Positions 8,502 to 16,569 of a stretch of DNA of 32,355 nucleotides are shown piece after piece; position 1 is the stretch's first letter, and every line of letters begins with the position of its first letter. Source of the stretch: an uncultured Bacteroidota bacterium (lineage in GTDB: Bacteria > Bacteroidota > Bacteroidia > Chitinophagales > LD1); assembly GCA_903917755.1 (NCBI GenBank), contig CAIXBT010000321.1:1-32355 (forward strand), read 5' to 3'. Both the position numbers and the translations under genes were made by a program. The notes under the pieces were generated by a model, which did no database searches, was not told the DNA's origin, and saw only the letters and a list, made by a program, of their open reading frames with translations.

Positions 8502-9353
8502 ATGGAAATATTTCTCAGATCAGCACTGGCTGTTTTAGTTTTTCAGTGTTTGCTTTTTATGATTGCCCTGCTAAAAAAGAATAACGGCATAGCAGACATA
8601 GGTTGGGGCATAGGTTTCATCATCATATCTGTAGTTGCTTCGCACTATTATCTTTTTAAGTGCGCCATCACCAGTATGTTCAGACATGATTGTGATCCTG
8701 ATCCGGCTTTTCTGATCCTGATTTCGCTGGTGGCGGTCTGGGCTTTGAGATTGTCGATATATCTGCTCATCCGCAACTGGAATAAGCCCGAAGACTGGCG
8801 CTATGCTAAATGGAGGCAAGACTGGGGCAGGACATGGCTCATACGCTCATTCCTTCAGGTATTTATTTTGCAAGGCTTTTTCATGTTAGTGATCGGGACG
8901 CCTATCGTGCTTTCTGCTCTGCAGAGTCAGGTAGACAGGGTTCCGTATACCGTACTTCAGCTCATTCTCACTTCAGCGGGTATCGCAGTCTGGCTGATCG
9001 GTTTTTTCTTTCAGGCAGTAGGAGACTATCAGTTATTCGTTTTTAAAAAAGATCCTGCACACAAAGGTCGTATCATGCGCTATGGGGTTTGGCAATACAC
9101 TCGTCATCCCAACTATTTCGGGGAGGCTGCGATGTGGTGGGGAATATTTCTGATCAGCTGTGTGTCTGCACACGATGCGGTAGCTGTATGCCTGAGAATG
9201 ATCGGTCCGGCTACCATTACCTTCATGTTATTGCAGGTGTCAGGTGTGACTATGCTGGAGAATAAATACAAAGGCAATTTGGAATATGAAGAATATCAGA
9301 AGAATACGAGTTCATTTATACCGCTAATACCTGAGAAGAGTGAAAGCAATTAG
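8502..9353 (+). CDS. DUF1295 / steroid 5-alpha-reductase-like membrane protein
   Basis: This integral membrane protein of 283 residues has about six hydrophobic helices. The conserved C-terminal block RYGVWQYTRHPNYFGEAAMWWG is the hallmark of the DUF1295 and isoprenylcysteine methyltransferase/5-alpha-reductase-like fold. ADIGWGIGF near the N-terminus and NWNKPEDWRYAKWR in the first third are also typical of DUF1295. Relatives act on membrane lipids or steroid-like substrates with NADPH or SAM; the substrate here is unknown. The gene follows DUF72 after 18 bases and may belong to the same transcript. Confidence 0.85.
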   Translation: MEIFLRSALAVLVFQCLLFMIALLKKNNGIADIGWGIGFIIISVVASHYYLFKCAITSMFRHDCDPDPAFLILISLVAVWALRLSIYLLIRNWNKPEDWRYAKWRQDWGRTWLIRSFLQVFILQGFFMLVIGTPIVLSALQSQVDRVPYTVLQLILTSAGIAVWLIGFFFQAVGDYQLFVFKKDPAHKGRIMRYGVWQYTRHPNYFGEAAMWWGIFLISCVSAHDAVAVCLRMIGPATITFMLLQVSGVTMLENKYKGNLEYEEYQKNTSSFIPLIPEKSESN

Positions 9354-9393
9354 ATACCCCCTAAAGAGATGTAAGAATGATGCCAGGGTTAGT

Positions 9394-9528
9394 CTATTTT
9401 GTGGTCCTTTCCAGTTCGGCTTGTTTTGATTTGTTCAGATCACTGACTTTGGAACTGAAGAAAACGAAAACCAACAGGATGACACAAAACACAACCAGCA
9501 TCACGTTCATTGAGGTATTTGATTTCAT
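9394..9528 (-). CDS. small single-pass membrane protein, 44 residues
   Basis: An ATG on the minus strand at 9528 opens a 44-codon frame ending in TAG at 9394-9396; it is too short for the supplied track. The product starts MKSNTSMNVMLVVFCVILL, followed by a stretch that completes one hydrophobic helix (about residues 9-25), then a charged tail (SSKVSDLNKSKQAELERTTK). The hydrophobic-then-amphipathic design and the clear codon-like composition argue for a real small membrane protein. It sits alone, convergent with the DUF1295 gene, with an inverted repeat about 20-50 bases upstream. I do not recognise a family. Confidence 0.5.
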   Translation of the reverse strand: MKSNTSMNVMLVVFCVILLVFVFFSSKVSDLNKSKQAELERTTK

Positions 9529-9548
9529 GATTGTCTAATTAGATTATT

Positions 9549-9578
9549 AAACTAACGTAAATTTACATTAATTAGTTT
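9549..9578. repeat. nested inverted repeat upstream of the small membrane gene
   Basis: AAACTAA (9549-9555) and TTAGTTT (9572-9578) flank a perfect 10-bp palindrome GTAAATTTAC (9557-9566). On the minus strand the inner palindrome contains TAAATTTA, one mismatch from a Bacteroidota -7 box, so this may be an operator covering the promoter of the gene starting at 9528. Confidence 0.35.
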
Positions 9579-9693
9579 CACAATATTGTCATGGTATGGT
9601 CATATATTACCAACAGTAACTCATTGTAAATCAATCTAATAAAGAGTCATTTTGATTTTGGCAGGGTTTGTGATAGTAGAGGGAAAGTGCTAA

Positions 9694-9715
9694 TGTGTTT
9701 AATGGACTAAACACA
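9694..9715. repeat. 8-bp inverted repeat, possible operator or hairpin
   Basis: TGTGTTTA (9694-9701) and TAAACACA (9708-9715) are perfect inverted copies separated by 6 bases. No T-tract follows on either strand, so it is not a typical terminator. Confidence 0.35.
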
Positions 9716-9790
9716 ATTTGACTGATATTCTGACTCGATTCACCTCAAACGGAAAAATTCGGAATTGTGCAAATTTTTATTTAGTTAAAT

Positions 9791-9805
9791 TTTGGGTGCC
9801 CCAAA
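9791..9805 (-). terminator. weak hairpin downstream of serS
   Basis: TTTGGG and CCCAAA form a 6-bp stem with a 3-base loop, 43 bases past the serS stop. On the minus strand it is followed by an A/T-rich but interrupted T-run, so it is a poor intrinsic terminator at best. Confidence 0.25.
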
Positions 9806-9848
9806 CAATTGTTTTGTTGTAATTTTTAACAAAATAGTTTTGCTCTGA

Positions 9849-11120
9849 TCAGGATATTCGGTCAAAACCAGTGTATCTGGCTAATGCTGCAGGTATTCTG
9901 ATGCCTTCAGGAGTTTGGTGATTTTCGAGTAATGAAGCCACTATACGCGGCAGAGCAAGCGCACTTCCGTTGAGTGAATGCGCCAGTCTTACTTTCTTAT
10001 TTTCATCTCTAAATCGTGCCTTCAGCCTGTTGGTCTGAAACGTCTCAAAGTTTGATACCGAGCTCACCTCAAGCCAACGCTTCTGTGCAGCACTATATAC
10101 CTCAAAATCATAGGTCAGTGCAGAGGTGAAACTCATATCTCCTCCGCACAGTCTCAATATACGATAGGGCAGTTCAAGTTGTTGCAGGAGGCTTTCCACA
10201 TGTTTCAGCATGCTCTCCAGTGTCTCGTATGACTTGTCAGGGTGCTGAATCTGAACGATCTCTACCTTATCGAACTGATGCAGGCGATTCAGGCCGCGCA
10301 CATCCTTGCCATAGCTACCCGCTTCTCTCCGGAAACAGGGTGTATAGGCTACATTCTTTTTGGGTAGGTCACGCTCTTCTATTATTTCATCGCGATATAT
10401 GTTTGTGACGGGTACCTCGGCGGTAGGTATCAGATAAAAATTATCTACAGTAGCGTGATACATCTGGCCTTCTTTGTCTGGTAGCTGTCCGGTACCGCGT
10501 GCTGAGTCTTCGTTCACCATATGCGGTGGCGCCACTTCGAAATAACCCGCGTCAATGGCATTGTCCAGAAAGAAACTGATCAGCGCACGTTGCAGTTTGG
10601 CACCTTTGCCCTTGTATACCGGAAATCCCGCTCCAGTGATCTTGACACCCAGCTCGAGATCAAACAGATCATATTTCTTGGCCAGATCCCAGTGTGGCTG
10701 AGCATTATCATGCAGTGTGGGTATCTCTCCTACCTGCTTCACCACCTCATTTTCTTCGGGGGTCTTGCCCACCGGTACTGAGGCGTGGGGCATGTTGGGA
10801 AATTGAATCAATATCTCTGTTTGTTTTGCTTCCAGAATGGACAGTTCTCCTGTTAGTTTACCCGATTCTTCTTTCAGGTTTATGGCAAGGGCCTTTTTCT
10901 GATCAGCCTCTTCTCTTTTTCCCTGTTTGAATAAGTCCCCTATTTCTTTGGCCAGTTTGTTCTCGTTATTGCGTATCTCTTCTAGCGCCTGCTGCACTTT
11001 GCGACGGAGCTCGTCTACCTCCAGCAGTTCATCCACGAGGTGCAGGTCTTTGAAATGTTTTTTCGCCAAACCGCTTTTCACCAGGTCTGTATTGCTCCTT
11101 ATAAGCGCTAATTCTAACAT
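9849..11120 (-). CDS. serS: seryl-tRNA synthetase
   Basis: The enzyme charges tRNA-Ser (and tRNA-Sec where present) with serine. The N-terminal 100 residues form the long antiparallel coiled coil that grips the tRNA variable arm (charged heptads around residues 30-100). The class II catalytic core follows with TAEVPV (233-238), motif 2 FRREAGSYGKDVRGLNRLHQ (263-282) and motif 3 GSALALPRIVASLLENHQ near the C-terminus. The length of 423 residues is normal and all motifs are intact. The gene stands alone on the minus strand. A -7 box (TATCTTTG) lies 23 bases before the ATG. Confidence 0.97.
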   Translation of the reverse strand: MLELALIRSNTDLVKSGLAKKHFKDLHLVDELLEVDELRRKVQQALEEIRNNENKLAKEIGDLFKQGKREEADQKKALAINLKEESGKLTGELSILEAKQTEILIQFPNMPHASVPVGKTPEENEVVKQVGEIPTLHDNAQPHWDLAKKYDLFDLELGVKITGAGFPVYKGKGAKLQRALISFFLDNAIDAGYFEVAPPHMVNEDSARGTGQLPDKEGQMYHATVDNFYLIPTAEVPVTNIYRDEIIEERDLPKKNVAYTPCFRREAGSYGKDVRGLNRLHQFDKVEIVQIQHPDKSYETLESMLKHVESLLQQLELPYRILRLCGGDMSFTSALTYDFEVYSAAQKRWLEVSSVSNFETFQTNRLKARFRDENKKVRLAHSLNGSALALPRIVASLLENHQTPEGIRIPAALARYTGFDRIS

Positions 11121-11143
11121 AGTATCTTCTGAAATTTAGTCTG

Positions 11144-11151
11144 CAAAGATA
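11144..11151 (-). promoter_or_regulatory. -7 box candidate for serS
   Basis: TATCTTTG on the minus strand is a perfect TAnnTTTG, ending 23 bases before the serS ATG. I see no TTG at the usual distance upstream. Confidence 0.4.
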
Positions 11152-11269
11152 GAAATTGTTGTTTGTCTATATCCACTCATGTACCCGGGATATAACATAA
11201 ATGACAATTTATAAACGACAAATGCTAATATGCCTTAAAATCCGATCTTAGGGCACAACCATATGTGTA

Positions 11270-11277
11270 TAAGTTTG
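11270..11277 (+). promoter_or_regulatory. -7 box candidate upstream of the YkuK-like gene
   Basis: TAAGTTTG matches TAnnTTTG, 58 bases before the ATG at 11336. No TTG is present at the proper distance, so support is limited to one element. Confidence 0.3.
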
Positions 11278-11288
11278 CGTCTCAGAAA

Positions 11289-11325
11289 TACTAAAAGCAT
11301 GAAAATCAGGTTTACTTTTAGTAAA
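11289..11325. repeat. overlapping inverted repeats just before the YkuK-like start codon
   Basis: TACTAAAAG (11289-11297) pairs perfectly with CTTTTAGTA (11315-11323). A second, mutually exclusive hairpin TTTACT-TTT-AGTAAA (11311-11325) uses the same right arm. The right arm ends 10-12 bases before the ATG, so either an operator or a leader RNA switch is conceivable. Confidence 0.35.
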
Positions 11326-11335
11326 ACTATACAGT

Positions 11336-11824
11336 ATGCAATCAGTCATCACATCTAAGTGGAGGAAACTGGACGGCACACAGTTTCACGCTCCCATCAG
11401 AGACGTAGTAGAAAAAGCCCTCATTCACGAGCGCGAGTTAAACAACAAGATCAAAGTTTGTATCGGGACTGACTCGCAGGTGCGGGGGCTTGAGACTGAG
11501 TTTGCTACTGTTGTGCTGCTGCTGCGCAAAGGCAAAGGCGGCTATATGTTCATCAGCTCAGACAAAACCCATCAGCGCATGACCATCAAGGAGCGGATGC
11601 TTCTTGAGGTGTCGAAATCCATAGAGATAGCCTATCATCTCTGCCCGCTATTCGATCAGTATAAGACAGAACTGGAGGTGCATGCCGACATCAATACCAA
11701 TCCTCGCTTCGGCTCCAATACCGCATTGAGTGAAGCGATGGGTTATATCCTGTCGATGGGATTCACCTTCAAGGCCAAACCGGATGCGGTAGCAGCGAGC
11801 TGCTGTGCGAATAAGGTGGTGTAG
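11336..11824 (+). CDS. YkuK-like (DUF458) RNase H-fold protein
   Basis: This 162-residue protein resembles the YkuK family, predicted to adopt a ribonuclease H-like fold. The segment CIGTDSQV (residues 42-49) carries an Asp at the position of the first RNase H acidic residue. A second acidic block is LEVHADINTNPRFGSN, followed by a conserved C-terminal GFTFKAKPDAVAAS. No activity is firmly assigned to the family that I know of. The gene is monocistronic, convergent with the JmjC-type gene (30 bases between stops), and preceded by inverted repeats next to its start. Confidence 0.78.
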   Translation: MQSVITSKWRKLDGTQFHAPIRDVVEKALIHERELNNKIKVCIGTDSQVRGLETEFATVVLLLRKGKGGYMFISSDKTHQRMTIKERMLLEVSKSIEIAYHLCPLFDQYKTELEVHADINTNPRFGSNTALSEAMGYILSMGFTFKAKPDAVAASCCANKVV

Positions 11825-11854
11825 TGCAGCGCAGAGACGTGTGGCGAAGGACAC

Positions 11855-12718
11855 TTATCTTTTTCCCACACCCTCAAAAGGCCTGGCATTCTCATATGCA
11901 CGGGCTTCTTTCCAATTATGCCAGCGCTTTGGCGAGGCCATATTGCATGCCTTATCTATGAGATAGTGGGCGCCGATATTAAACAAACCCCTTGCTCTGG
12001 TATTCATATTGCTCTGTGAGCGCAGTGCCAGACCGAAGCTAAAGTCCAGATAGTGCATATAGTGCCAGTAGCGTGTAGGCATGAAGATGGTTTCGCCGTG
12101 TTTCAGGATCGTTTCATAGCCCTTTACATTGCGAAGCGCAGGAAACTTGTCATAATCCGGCGACTCAGGTTCTATGAGGCTTTTGACCGTAAAGGGATGA
12201 TGATAGATCTTGTCTGACTCTTCGGGAGGAAATAGAATGATATGCTTATGGCCGATGAACTGGGTCAGGAATACATTGGCGCAGTCTATGTCATAATGCA
12301 TGGTCACTTCCGAACCCTCGCCTCCGAAAAACATAAAAGGAAAGCGTTTGATAAAACCACGCATGACAGTTGGAAAGGTAAAATCCTCCCGCAGTTCAGG
12401 AGCCGGATCGAAAATGTCAAAAAGAAAAAGTCTGAGGTCGCTATGGCCGTTTTCAGTCGCTTCCAGAAAATCCTTGAACAGCATCAGCCGGTCTGAGGTC
12501 ATGTATCCCGGGCCGGGTTTGGAATAATTGCTGTTATAGACAGGCACCTCCAGATAACCATAGCGGGTTTTAAAGAATTCGACGGTCCATTTATGCAGGG
12601 CAGGCCAGTCTTCAGCCATATCGGTGAATACGACAGGCTTGTTGGGGTGCAGATATTCATTCAGAAACTCCTTTTTGGTGAGTCCTGTCCTTCTGTCTAC
12701 TTGTTGCAATTGCATCAT
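11855..12718 (-). CDS. cupin-like JmjC-type Fe(II)/2-oxoglutarate oxygenase
   Basis: The 287-residue protein has the facial triad of a JmjC-type dioxygenase: HYD (His141 and Asp143) in MHYDIDCANVF and a distal His219 in IFMPTRYWHYMHYL. KHIILFPPEE between them fits the strand with the 2-oxoglutarate-binding Lys. The opening (NKPVVFTDMAEDWPALHKWT) matches the N-terminal part of cupin-8 proteins, which include FIH-like protein hydroxylases. The substrate is unknown; in bacteria, some relatives hydroxylate ribosomal proteins. The start could be either of two adjacent ATGs (12718 or 12715). A -7 box ends only 8 bases before the first. Confidence 0.85.
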   Translation of the reverse strand: MMQLQQVDRRTGLTKKEFLNEYLHPNKPVVFTDMAEDWPALHKWTVEFFKTRYGYLEVPVYNSNYSKPGPGYMTSDRLMLFKDFLEATENGHSDLRLFLFDIFDPAPELREDFTFPTVMRGFIKRFPFMFFGGEGSEVTMHYDIDCANVFLTQFIGHKHIILFPPEESDKIYHHPFTVKSLIEPESPDYDKFPALRNVKGYETILKHGETIFMPTRYWHYMHYLDFSFGLALRSQSNMNTRARGLFNIGAHYLIDKACNMASPKRWHNWKEARAYENARPFEGVGKR

Positions 12719-12726
12719 CCTATCAA

Positions 12727-12734
12727 CAAATTTA
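12727..12734 (-). promoter_or_regulatory. -7 box candidate for the JmjC-type gene
   Basis: TAAATTTG on the minus strand is a perfect TAnnTTTG and ends 8 bases before the ATG at 12718. No well-spaced TTG is seen. If used, the mRNA leader would be only a few bases long. Confidence 0.4.
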
Positions 12735-12812
12735 TGCTAATAAATTACAATAAGGCCAGAAGCACAGAATCTATATATGATGCCAGAGAAAATCATTTTA
12801 CAAAATCATGAC

Positions 12813-12842
12813 TTGCATCAAAAGACAAATCCTTTACCTTTG
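12813..12842 (+). promoter_or_regulatory. Bacteroidota-type promoter for the gldFG operon
   Basis: TTG (12813-12815), a 19-base spacer and TACCTTTG (12835-12842) match the Bacteroidota primary sigma consensus exactly. The expected start of transcription is about 5-7 bases downstream, giving a leader of about 70 bases before gldF. Confidence 0.65.
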
Positions 12843-12918
12843 CGCAATTCATAAAGATTATTAACGGTATAGGGCATAGTGGCCTGATATTGTCTACTTT
12901 GTTTATTATTACAGACTG

Positions 12919-13650
12919 ATGTACGCTATTTTCAGAAAAGAACTCCGCCAATTTTTCAGCTCGCTCATAGGCTATATAGCCATTGGCGTGTTTCTGCTAT
13001 TGGTCGGATTCATGGTTTGGTTTGCACCAGAGTCAAACATACTGGATGCGGGATATGCTACTCTGGAGTATTTCTTCTTTGTGGCACCTTTTATACTCAT
13101 GATGCTCATTCCGGCCATTACCATGCGGTCATTCTCTGAAGAAATGCAGAGCGGTACTATCGAACTGCTAGCCACCCGCCCACTCACAGATTCAGATATT
13201 ATTTTCGGAAAATTCTTTGCGGCACTGGCATTGGTGCTGGCGGCTATTGCGCCGACATTGGTATATGTTTATACTGTCTATCAACTGGCGGCACCTATCG
13301 GCAATGTGGATATCGGCGGGATCATCGGTTCCTATTTTGGTTTGATCTTCCTTAGTGCGGTATTCGTATCTATCAGCCTTTTCACCTCATCTGTCACCAA
13401 GAGTCAGATCGTGGCATTCATAGGCGGCGCTTTCATCTGCTTTATACTTTACTATGCTGTGGAAGGTCTGGCGAAACTAGGCGCCTTCTATGGCAAATCA
13501 GACTATCTCGTGGAGCAGTTTGGTCTCTACTCACACTATGAATCTATCGGCAGAGGAATAGTAGATACAAGAGATGTGGTCTACTTTCTTTCGCTCATTG
13601 CGCTATTCACCTTATTTACCCGTACATCATTAGCCAGCAGAAAATGGTAA
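12919..13650 (+). CDS. gldF: gliding-motility ABC transporter permease GldF
   Basis: GldF is the membrane permease of the GldA-GldF-GldG ABC transporter linked to gliding motility in Bacteroidota. The 243-residue sequence shows six hydrophobic segments and the ABC-2 type landmarks MYAIFRKELRQFFSSLIGYI at the N-terminus and EEMQSGTIELLATRPLTDSDI in the first cytoplasmic loop. The gene lies downstream of a consensus promoter and overlaps gldG by 7 bases (ATGGTAA), implying coupled translation. The ATPase gene gldA is not in the window; it is often encoded elsewhere. Presence of gldF and gldG alone does not prove that the organism glides. Confidence 0.9.
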   Translation: MYAIFRKELRQFFSSLIGYIAIGVFLLLVGFMVWFAPESNILDAGYATLEYFFFVAPFILMMLIPAITMRSFSEEMQSGTIELLATRPLTDSDIIFGKFFAALALVLAAIAPTLVYVYTVYQLAAPIGNVDIGGIIGSYFGLIFLSAVFVSISLFTSSVTKSQIVAFIGGAFICFILYYAVEGLAKLGAFYGKSDYLVEQFGLYSHYESIGRGIVDTRDVVYFLSLIALFTLFTRTSLASRKW

Positions 13651-15368
13651 AAGGACTGAAAAGAAATATGAACAACCGCCGTGATGCAATATTCATACTA
13701 TTGATCACGATGGCGATCCTGATGCTGGCCAATATCCTCAGCCAATATCTCTATACTCGATTTGATCTGACCTCTGAAAAGAAATTTTCCATCATGCCCT
13801 CTACCAAAAAAATGGTGAGAGGACTGAAAGATGCAGTGACATTCAAGATATATCTGGAGGGCGATATGCCGGCAGGGTTCAAACGCCTTCGCCAGTCTAC
13901 ACGTGACCTGCTGAATGAACTAAGAGCTTATGGTGGCAAGAATATCCAGTTTGAATTCATAGACCCTGTGGCAGGCAAAAGTGAGGATGAGCGTAAGGCC
14001 ATTCTCGAAGAGCTACTGGCCAAAGGCCTGGCCCCGGCTAATGTACAGACCGGTAGTGCCAATCAAAGCAAGATCACAATGGTCTATCCCTGTGCAGTAG
14101 CATATTATTATGGCAGGGAGTATCCGATACAGCTTCTGGAAAATCAGATCGGCTATGACAAAGAGCAGGTGCTCAACAATTCAGCCATCTCTCTGGAATA
14201 TAAATTTGCGACAGCGATACAGAAACTGACCATGTACCGGCCACCGCAGGTAGCCTTCACGACTGGCCACGGAGAGTTGAATCAGGCTCAGCTCGCAGAT
14301 ATTCAGCAGCAGCTGAATAACCTCAGATATCATGTCGGCGTTATGGACATCACAAAGGGGTACAATATCAGTAGTGATTTTGATGCCCTGATAATAGCTA
14401 AACCGACTGTGCCCTTTGATGAAAAAGACAAATACAAGATAGATCAGTATATCATGCATGGGGGTAAAGTAATGTGGCTCATCGATGCCACTACAGCTGA
14501 CTTTGACAGTCTGAAGGTCAGCCTCACAGGTCAGTTTGTAGTCGATAAAAATGTGAATCTCGACGATCAGCTGTTCAAATATGGGGCACGTGTCAATACA
14601 GATCTGGTAGAAGATATTAATATGTGCAGCCCGATCCCGCTCAAGGTTGGCAATATGGGCAATGCTCCGCAGATAGAACTCTTTCCCTGGTATTATTTTC
14701 CACTGCTGCTTCCTGCGGGCGATCATCCTATAGTAAAGAATATGGATCCGGTGGCATCACAATTTGCCAGTACGGTGGATACTATCAGAAATCCCGGTGT
14801 GAAAAAGACCATACTCTTGCGCACGTCTGACAATTCAAAAGCAGTAATGACACCGGCACGGGTACACTTCGGCATCTTGCAGCAGAAACCTAATCCACAA
14901 TATTTCAATCAGCCGCGCTTGCCTGTGGCTGTGCTGCTGGAAGGTGAATTTCAGTCTTTGTATAAAAATCGCATGACCAAAGAATTTCTTGCAATAGGCG
15001 ATTCGATTTCTGATCTGAAATTTGTAGACCACAGCCCTGCCAGCAAGATGATCGTGATAGGTGATGGCGACATTATCAGAAATGAATTACGTCAGGATGG
15101 ATCTGCCTATCCCCTCGGGTATTACTCTGTGAGCCGCCAGACCATGGCAAACAAGGATTTCATCCTAAACTGCATCCAATATCTGGTGGATACTTCGGGG
15201 ATATTGGAAACAAGGAATAAAGAAGTGAAACTCAGGCTGCTCAATAAGATACGTGTACAGGAAGAGAAAGTGAAATGGCAGGTGATCAATATTATCGTGC
15301 CTATCGTTCTGATTGTTTTATTCGGTATAGGATTCAACTATTTCCGAAAGAAAAAGTACGCTGCTTAA
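13644..15368 (+). CDS. gldG: gliding-motility ABC transporter auxiliary protein GldG
   Basis: GldG works with GldF. Its layout is an N-terminal transmembrane helix (about residues 15-35), a large extracytoplasmic region of the ABC-type uncharacterised transport/IFT52-like class, and a C-terminal helix (about 545-566) ending in a basic tail RKKKYAA. Family landmarks are RFDLTSEKKFSIMPSTKK, FEFIDPVAGK, VAFTTGHGEL and GGKVMWLIDATTADFDSLK. At 574 residues it has normal length. The chosen ATG overlaps the gldF stop; a second ATG (Met9, 13668) is also possible. A DUF4340-type gene follows after 25 bases. Confidence 0.92.
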   Translation: MVKGLKRNMNNRRDAIFILLITMAILMLANILSQYLYTRFDLTSEKKFSIMPSTKKMVRGLKDAVTFKIYLEGDMPAGFKRLRQSTRDLLNELRAYGGKNIQFEFIDPVAGKSEDERKAILEELLAKGLAPANVQTGSANQSKITMVYPCAVAYYYGREYPIQLLENQIGYDKEQVLNNSAISLEYKFATAIQKLTMYRPPQVAFTTGHGELNQAQLADIQQQLNNLRYHVGVMDITKGYNISSDFDALIIAKPTVPFDEKDKYKIDQYIMHGGKVMWLIDATTADFDSLKVSLTGQFVVDKNVNLDDQLFKYGARVNTDLVEDINMCSPIPLKVGNMGNAPQIELFPWYYFPLLLPAGDHPIVKNMDPVASQFASTVDTIRNPGVKKTILLRTSDNSKAVMTPARVHFGILQQKPNPQYFNQPRLPVAVLLEGEFQSLYKNRMTKEFLAIGDSISDLKFVDHSPASKMIVIGDGDIIRNELRQDGSAYPLGYYSVSRQTMANKDFILNCIQYLVDTSGILETRNKEVKLRLLNKIRVQEEKVKWQVINIIVPIVLIVLFGIGFNYFRKKKYAA

Positions 15369-15393
15369 ATATACTTGCGGTAAATAATACACC

Positions 15394-16437
15394 ATGAAAA
15401 AATTCTTTCCATATATCATTGCCTTTGTCTGTCTCATAGCTGGAGTAGGCTATTTTATGTATGAGTATTCTCCGTCCACATTGGAGAAAAAAGAAAGCCA
15501 GTTTGCAGTGCCGAATATAGGCGATGTCACTAAGATCAGGCTCACTGATACTAAAGGCCATATCGCAGAATTATCTCTTAAGGATAAAAAATGGATCGTG
15601 AACGGTAAGTATGAGATCAACAAGATGTCGCAGGATCTTTTATTCGCCGCCATTCAAAAACTCGAAACCAATTACCGGTCGCCCGACAATGCAGAGAAGA
15701 TAGTGTTTAAAGATATGGCCGATCAGCATACTAAATGCGAGGTATACCTCAATAATGAGGACAAGCCATCTAAGGTATACTATGTGGGCGGTCCTACAGC
15801 AGATGGCGAGGGTACCTATATGATCATGGAGCGAAACGGACAGATGGCGGGGCATTCATACGTGACACATATACCGGGTGTACATGCATACCTGACAGGT
15901 AGATACTATCCTGAAGAGGAAAGATGGCGCTCGATATGGGTATTCAGAGATAACAGCGAAAATATTCAGTCGCTCAAAGTGACCTACCATCGTGAGTTGC
16001 AAAAATCTCTTGAGCTAACCAAGGTCGGCAAGGACTCATTCGTGCTGGCTAATAGCGAGGGCAAGATACTCGAACAGCCTAAGCAGAAGTTCATCCACCA
16101 GTATCTTGATTTTTATAATGAGCTCTCTCTGGAGCAATTTGAAAATAAGAACCCTGCAAAGGATACCATCACCCCAAATGAACCATATTGCACCATCAGT
16201 ATGAAGCGGATGGATAAGACCGAGTCAAATATGATCATCTACTATATTCCGGTCAATGATCAGACGAGGGTTCAGTTTGATGATGAAGGCAGGAAGCTAT
16301 TGTATGATATCGAGCACTTTTACATCCTGTTTAATGACAAGAAAGACTTCGCGCTGATACAATACTACACCTGGGGCAAGATCCTGCATAGCTATCAGGA
16401 CTTCTTTCTGAAGCCCGAAGCCTCCAAAAAGCCCTGA
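15394..16437 (+). CDS. DUF4340-type membrane-anchored protein
   Basis: The protein has an N-terminal transmembrane helix (MKKFFPYIIAFVCLIAGVGYF) and about 320 extracytoplasmic residues. The pattern VPNIGDVTKIRLTDTKG, then LSLKDKKWIVNGKYEINK, then KVYYVGGPTADGEGTYMI, resembles DUF4340 proteins, which commonly sit beside GldG-like ABC transporter parts. It is probably an auxiliary subunit of the same envelope complex; this rests on its position in the operon and its topology. No catalytic motif is evident. The family assignment was made by eye and is less certain than those of its neighbours. Confidence 0.7.
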   Translation: MKKFFPYIIAFVCLIAGVGYFMYEYSPSTLEKKESQFAVPNIGDVTKIRLTDTKGHIAELSLKDKKWIVNGKYEINKMSQDLLFAAIQKLETNYRSPDNAEKIVFKDMADQHTKCEVYLNNEDKPSKVYYVGGPTADGEGTYMIMERNGQMAGHSYVTHIPGVHAYLTGRYYPEEERWRSIWVFRDNSENIQSLKVTYHRELQKSLELTKVGKDSFVLANSEGKILEQPKQKFIHQYLDFYNELSLEQFENKNPAKDTITPNEPYCTISMKRMDKTESNMIIYYIPVNDQTRVQFDDEGRKLLYDIEHFYILFNDKKDFALIQYYTWGKILHSYQDFFLKPEASKKP

Positions 16438-16535
16438 ATCGAAGACAATTATCCGTAGAATCTGTCATTTAAGGGTATAAATACATCAGTTTTTAACATT
16501 GTTGAAAGTCGAGGCTAATTTTTCCTTGCTTTATA

Positions 16536-16543
16536 TATATTTG
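16536..16543 (+). promoter_or_regulatory. -7 box candidate for dnaN
   Basis: TATATTTG matches TAnnTTTG and ends 26 bases before the dnaN ATG. No TTG lies at the standard distance. It would give dnaN its own start of transcription within the gld cluster. Confidence 0.4.
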
Positions 16544-16569
16544 TTACTTACAAAAAAAGTTCAACCCAA

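Larger units (their letters stand above)
9529..9848. other. AT-rich intergenic stretch between the small membrane gene and serS
   Basis: No credible coding frame is visible. The stretch holds an inverted repeat near 9549-9578, a second one at 9694-9715, and a 6-bp hairpin at 9791-9805 that could help end serS transcription. Nothing resembles a tRNA or a known structured RNA by eye. Confidence 0.5.

Noticed and set aside
11830-11873. Possible bidirectional terminator GTGTGG...CCACAC between the YkuK-like and JmjC genes
   Set aside because: The loop is about 20 bases, the stem only 6 pairs, and no T-tract follows the right arm.
12777-12854. 25-codon ATG frame upstream of gldF (MMPEKIILQNHDLHQ...)
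   Set aside because: It overlaps the consensus promoter at 12813-12842, so it would not be within the gldF transcript, and its composition is not protein-like.
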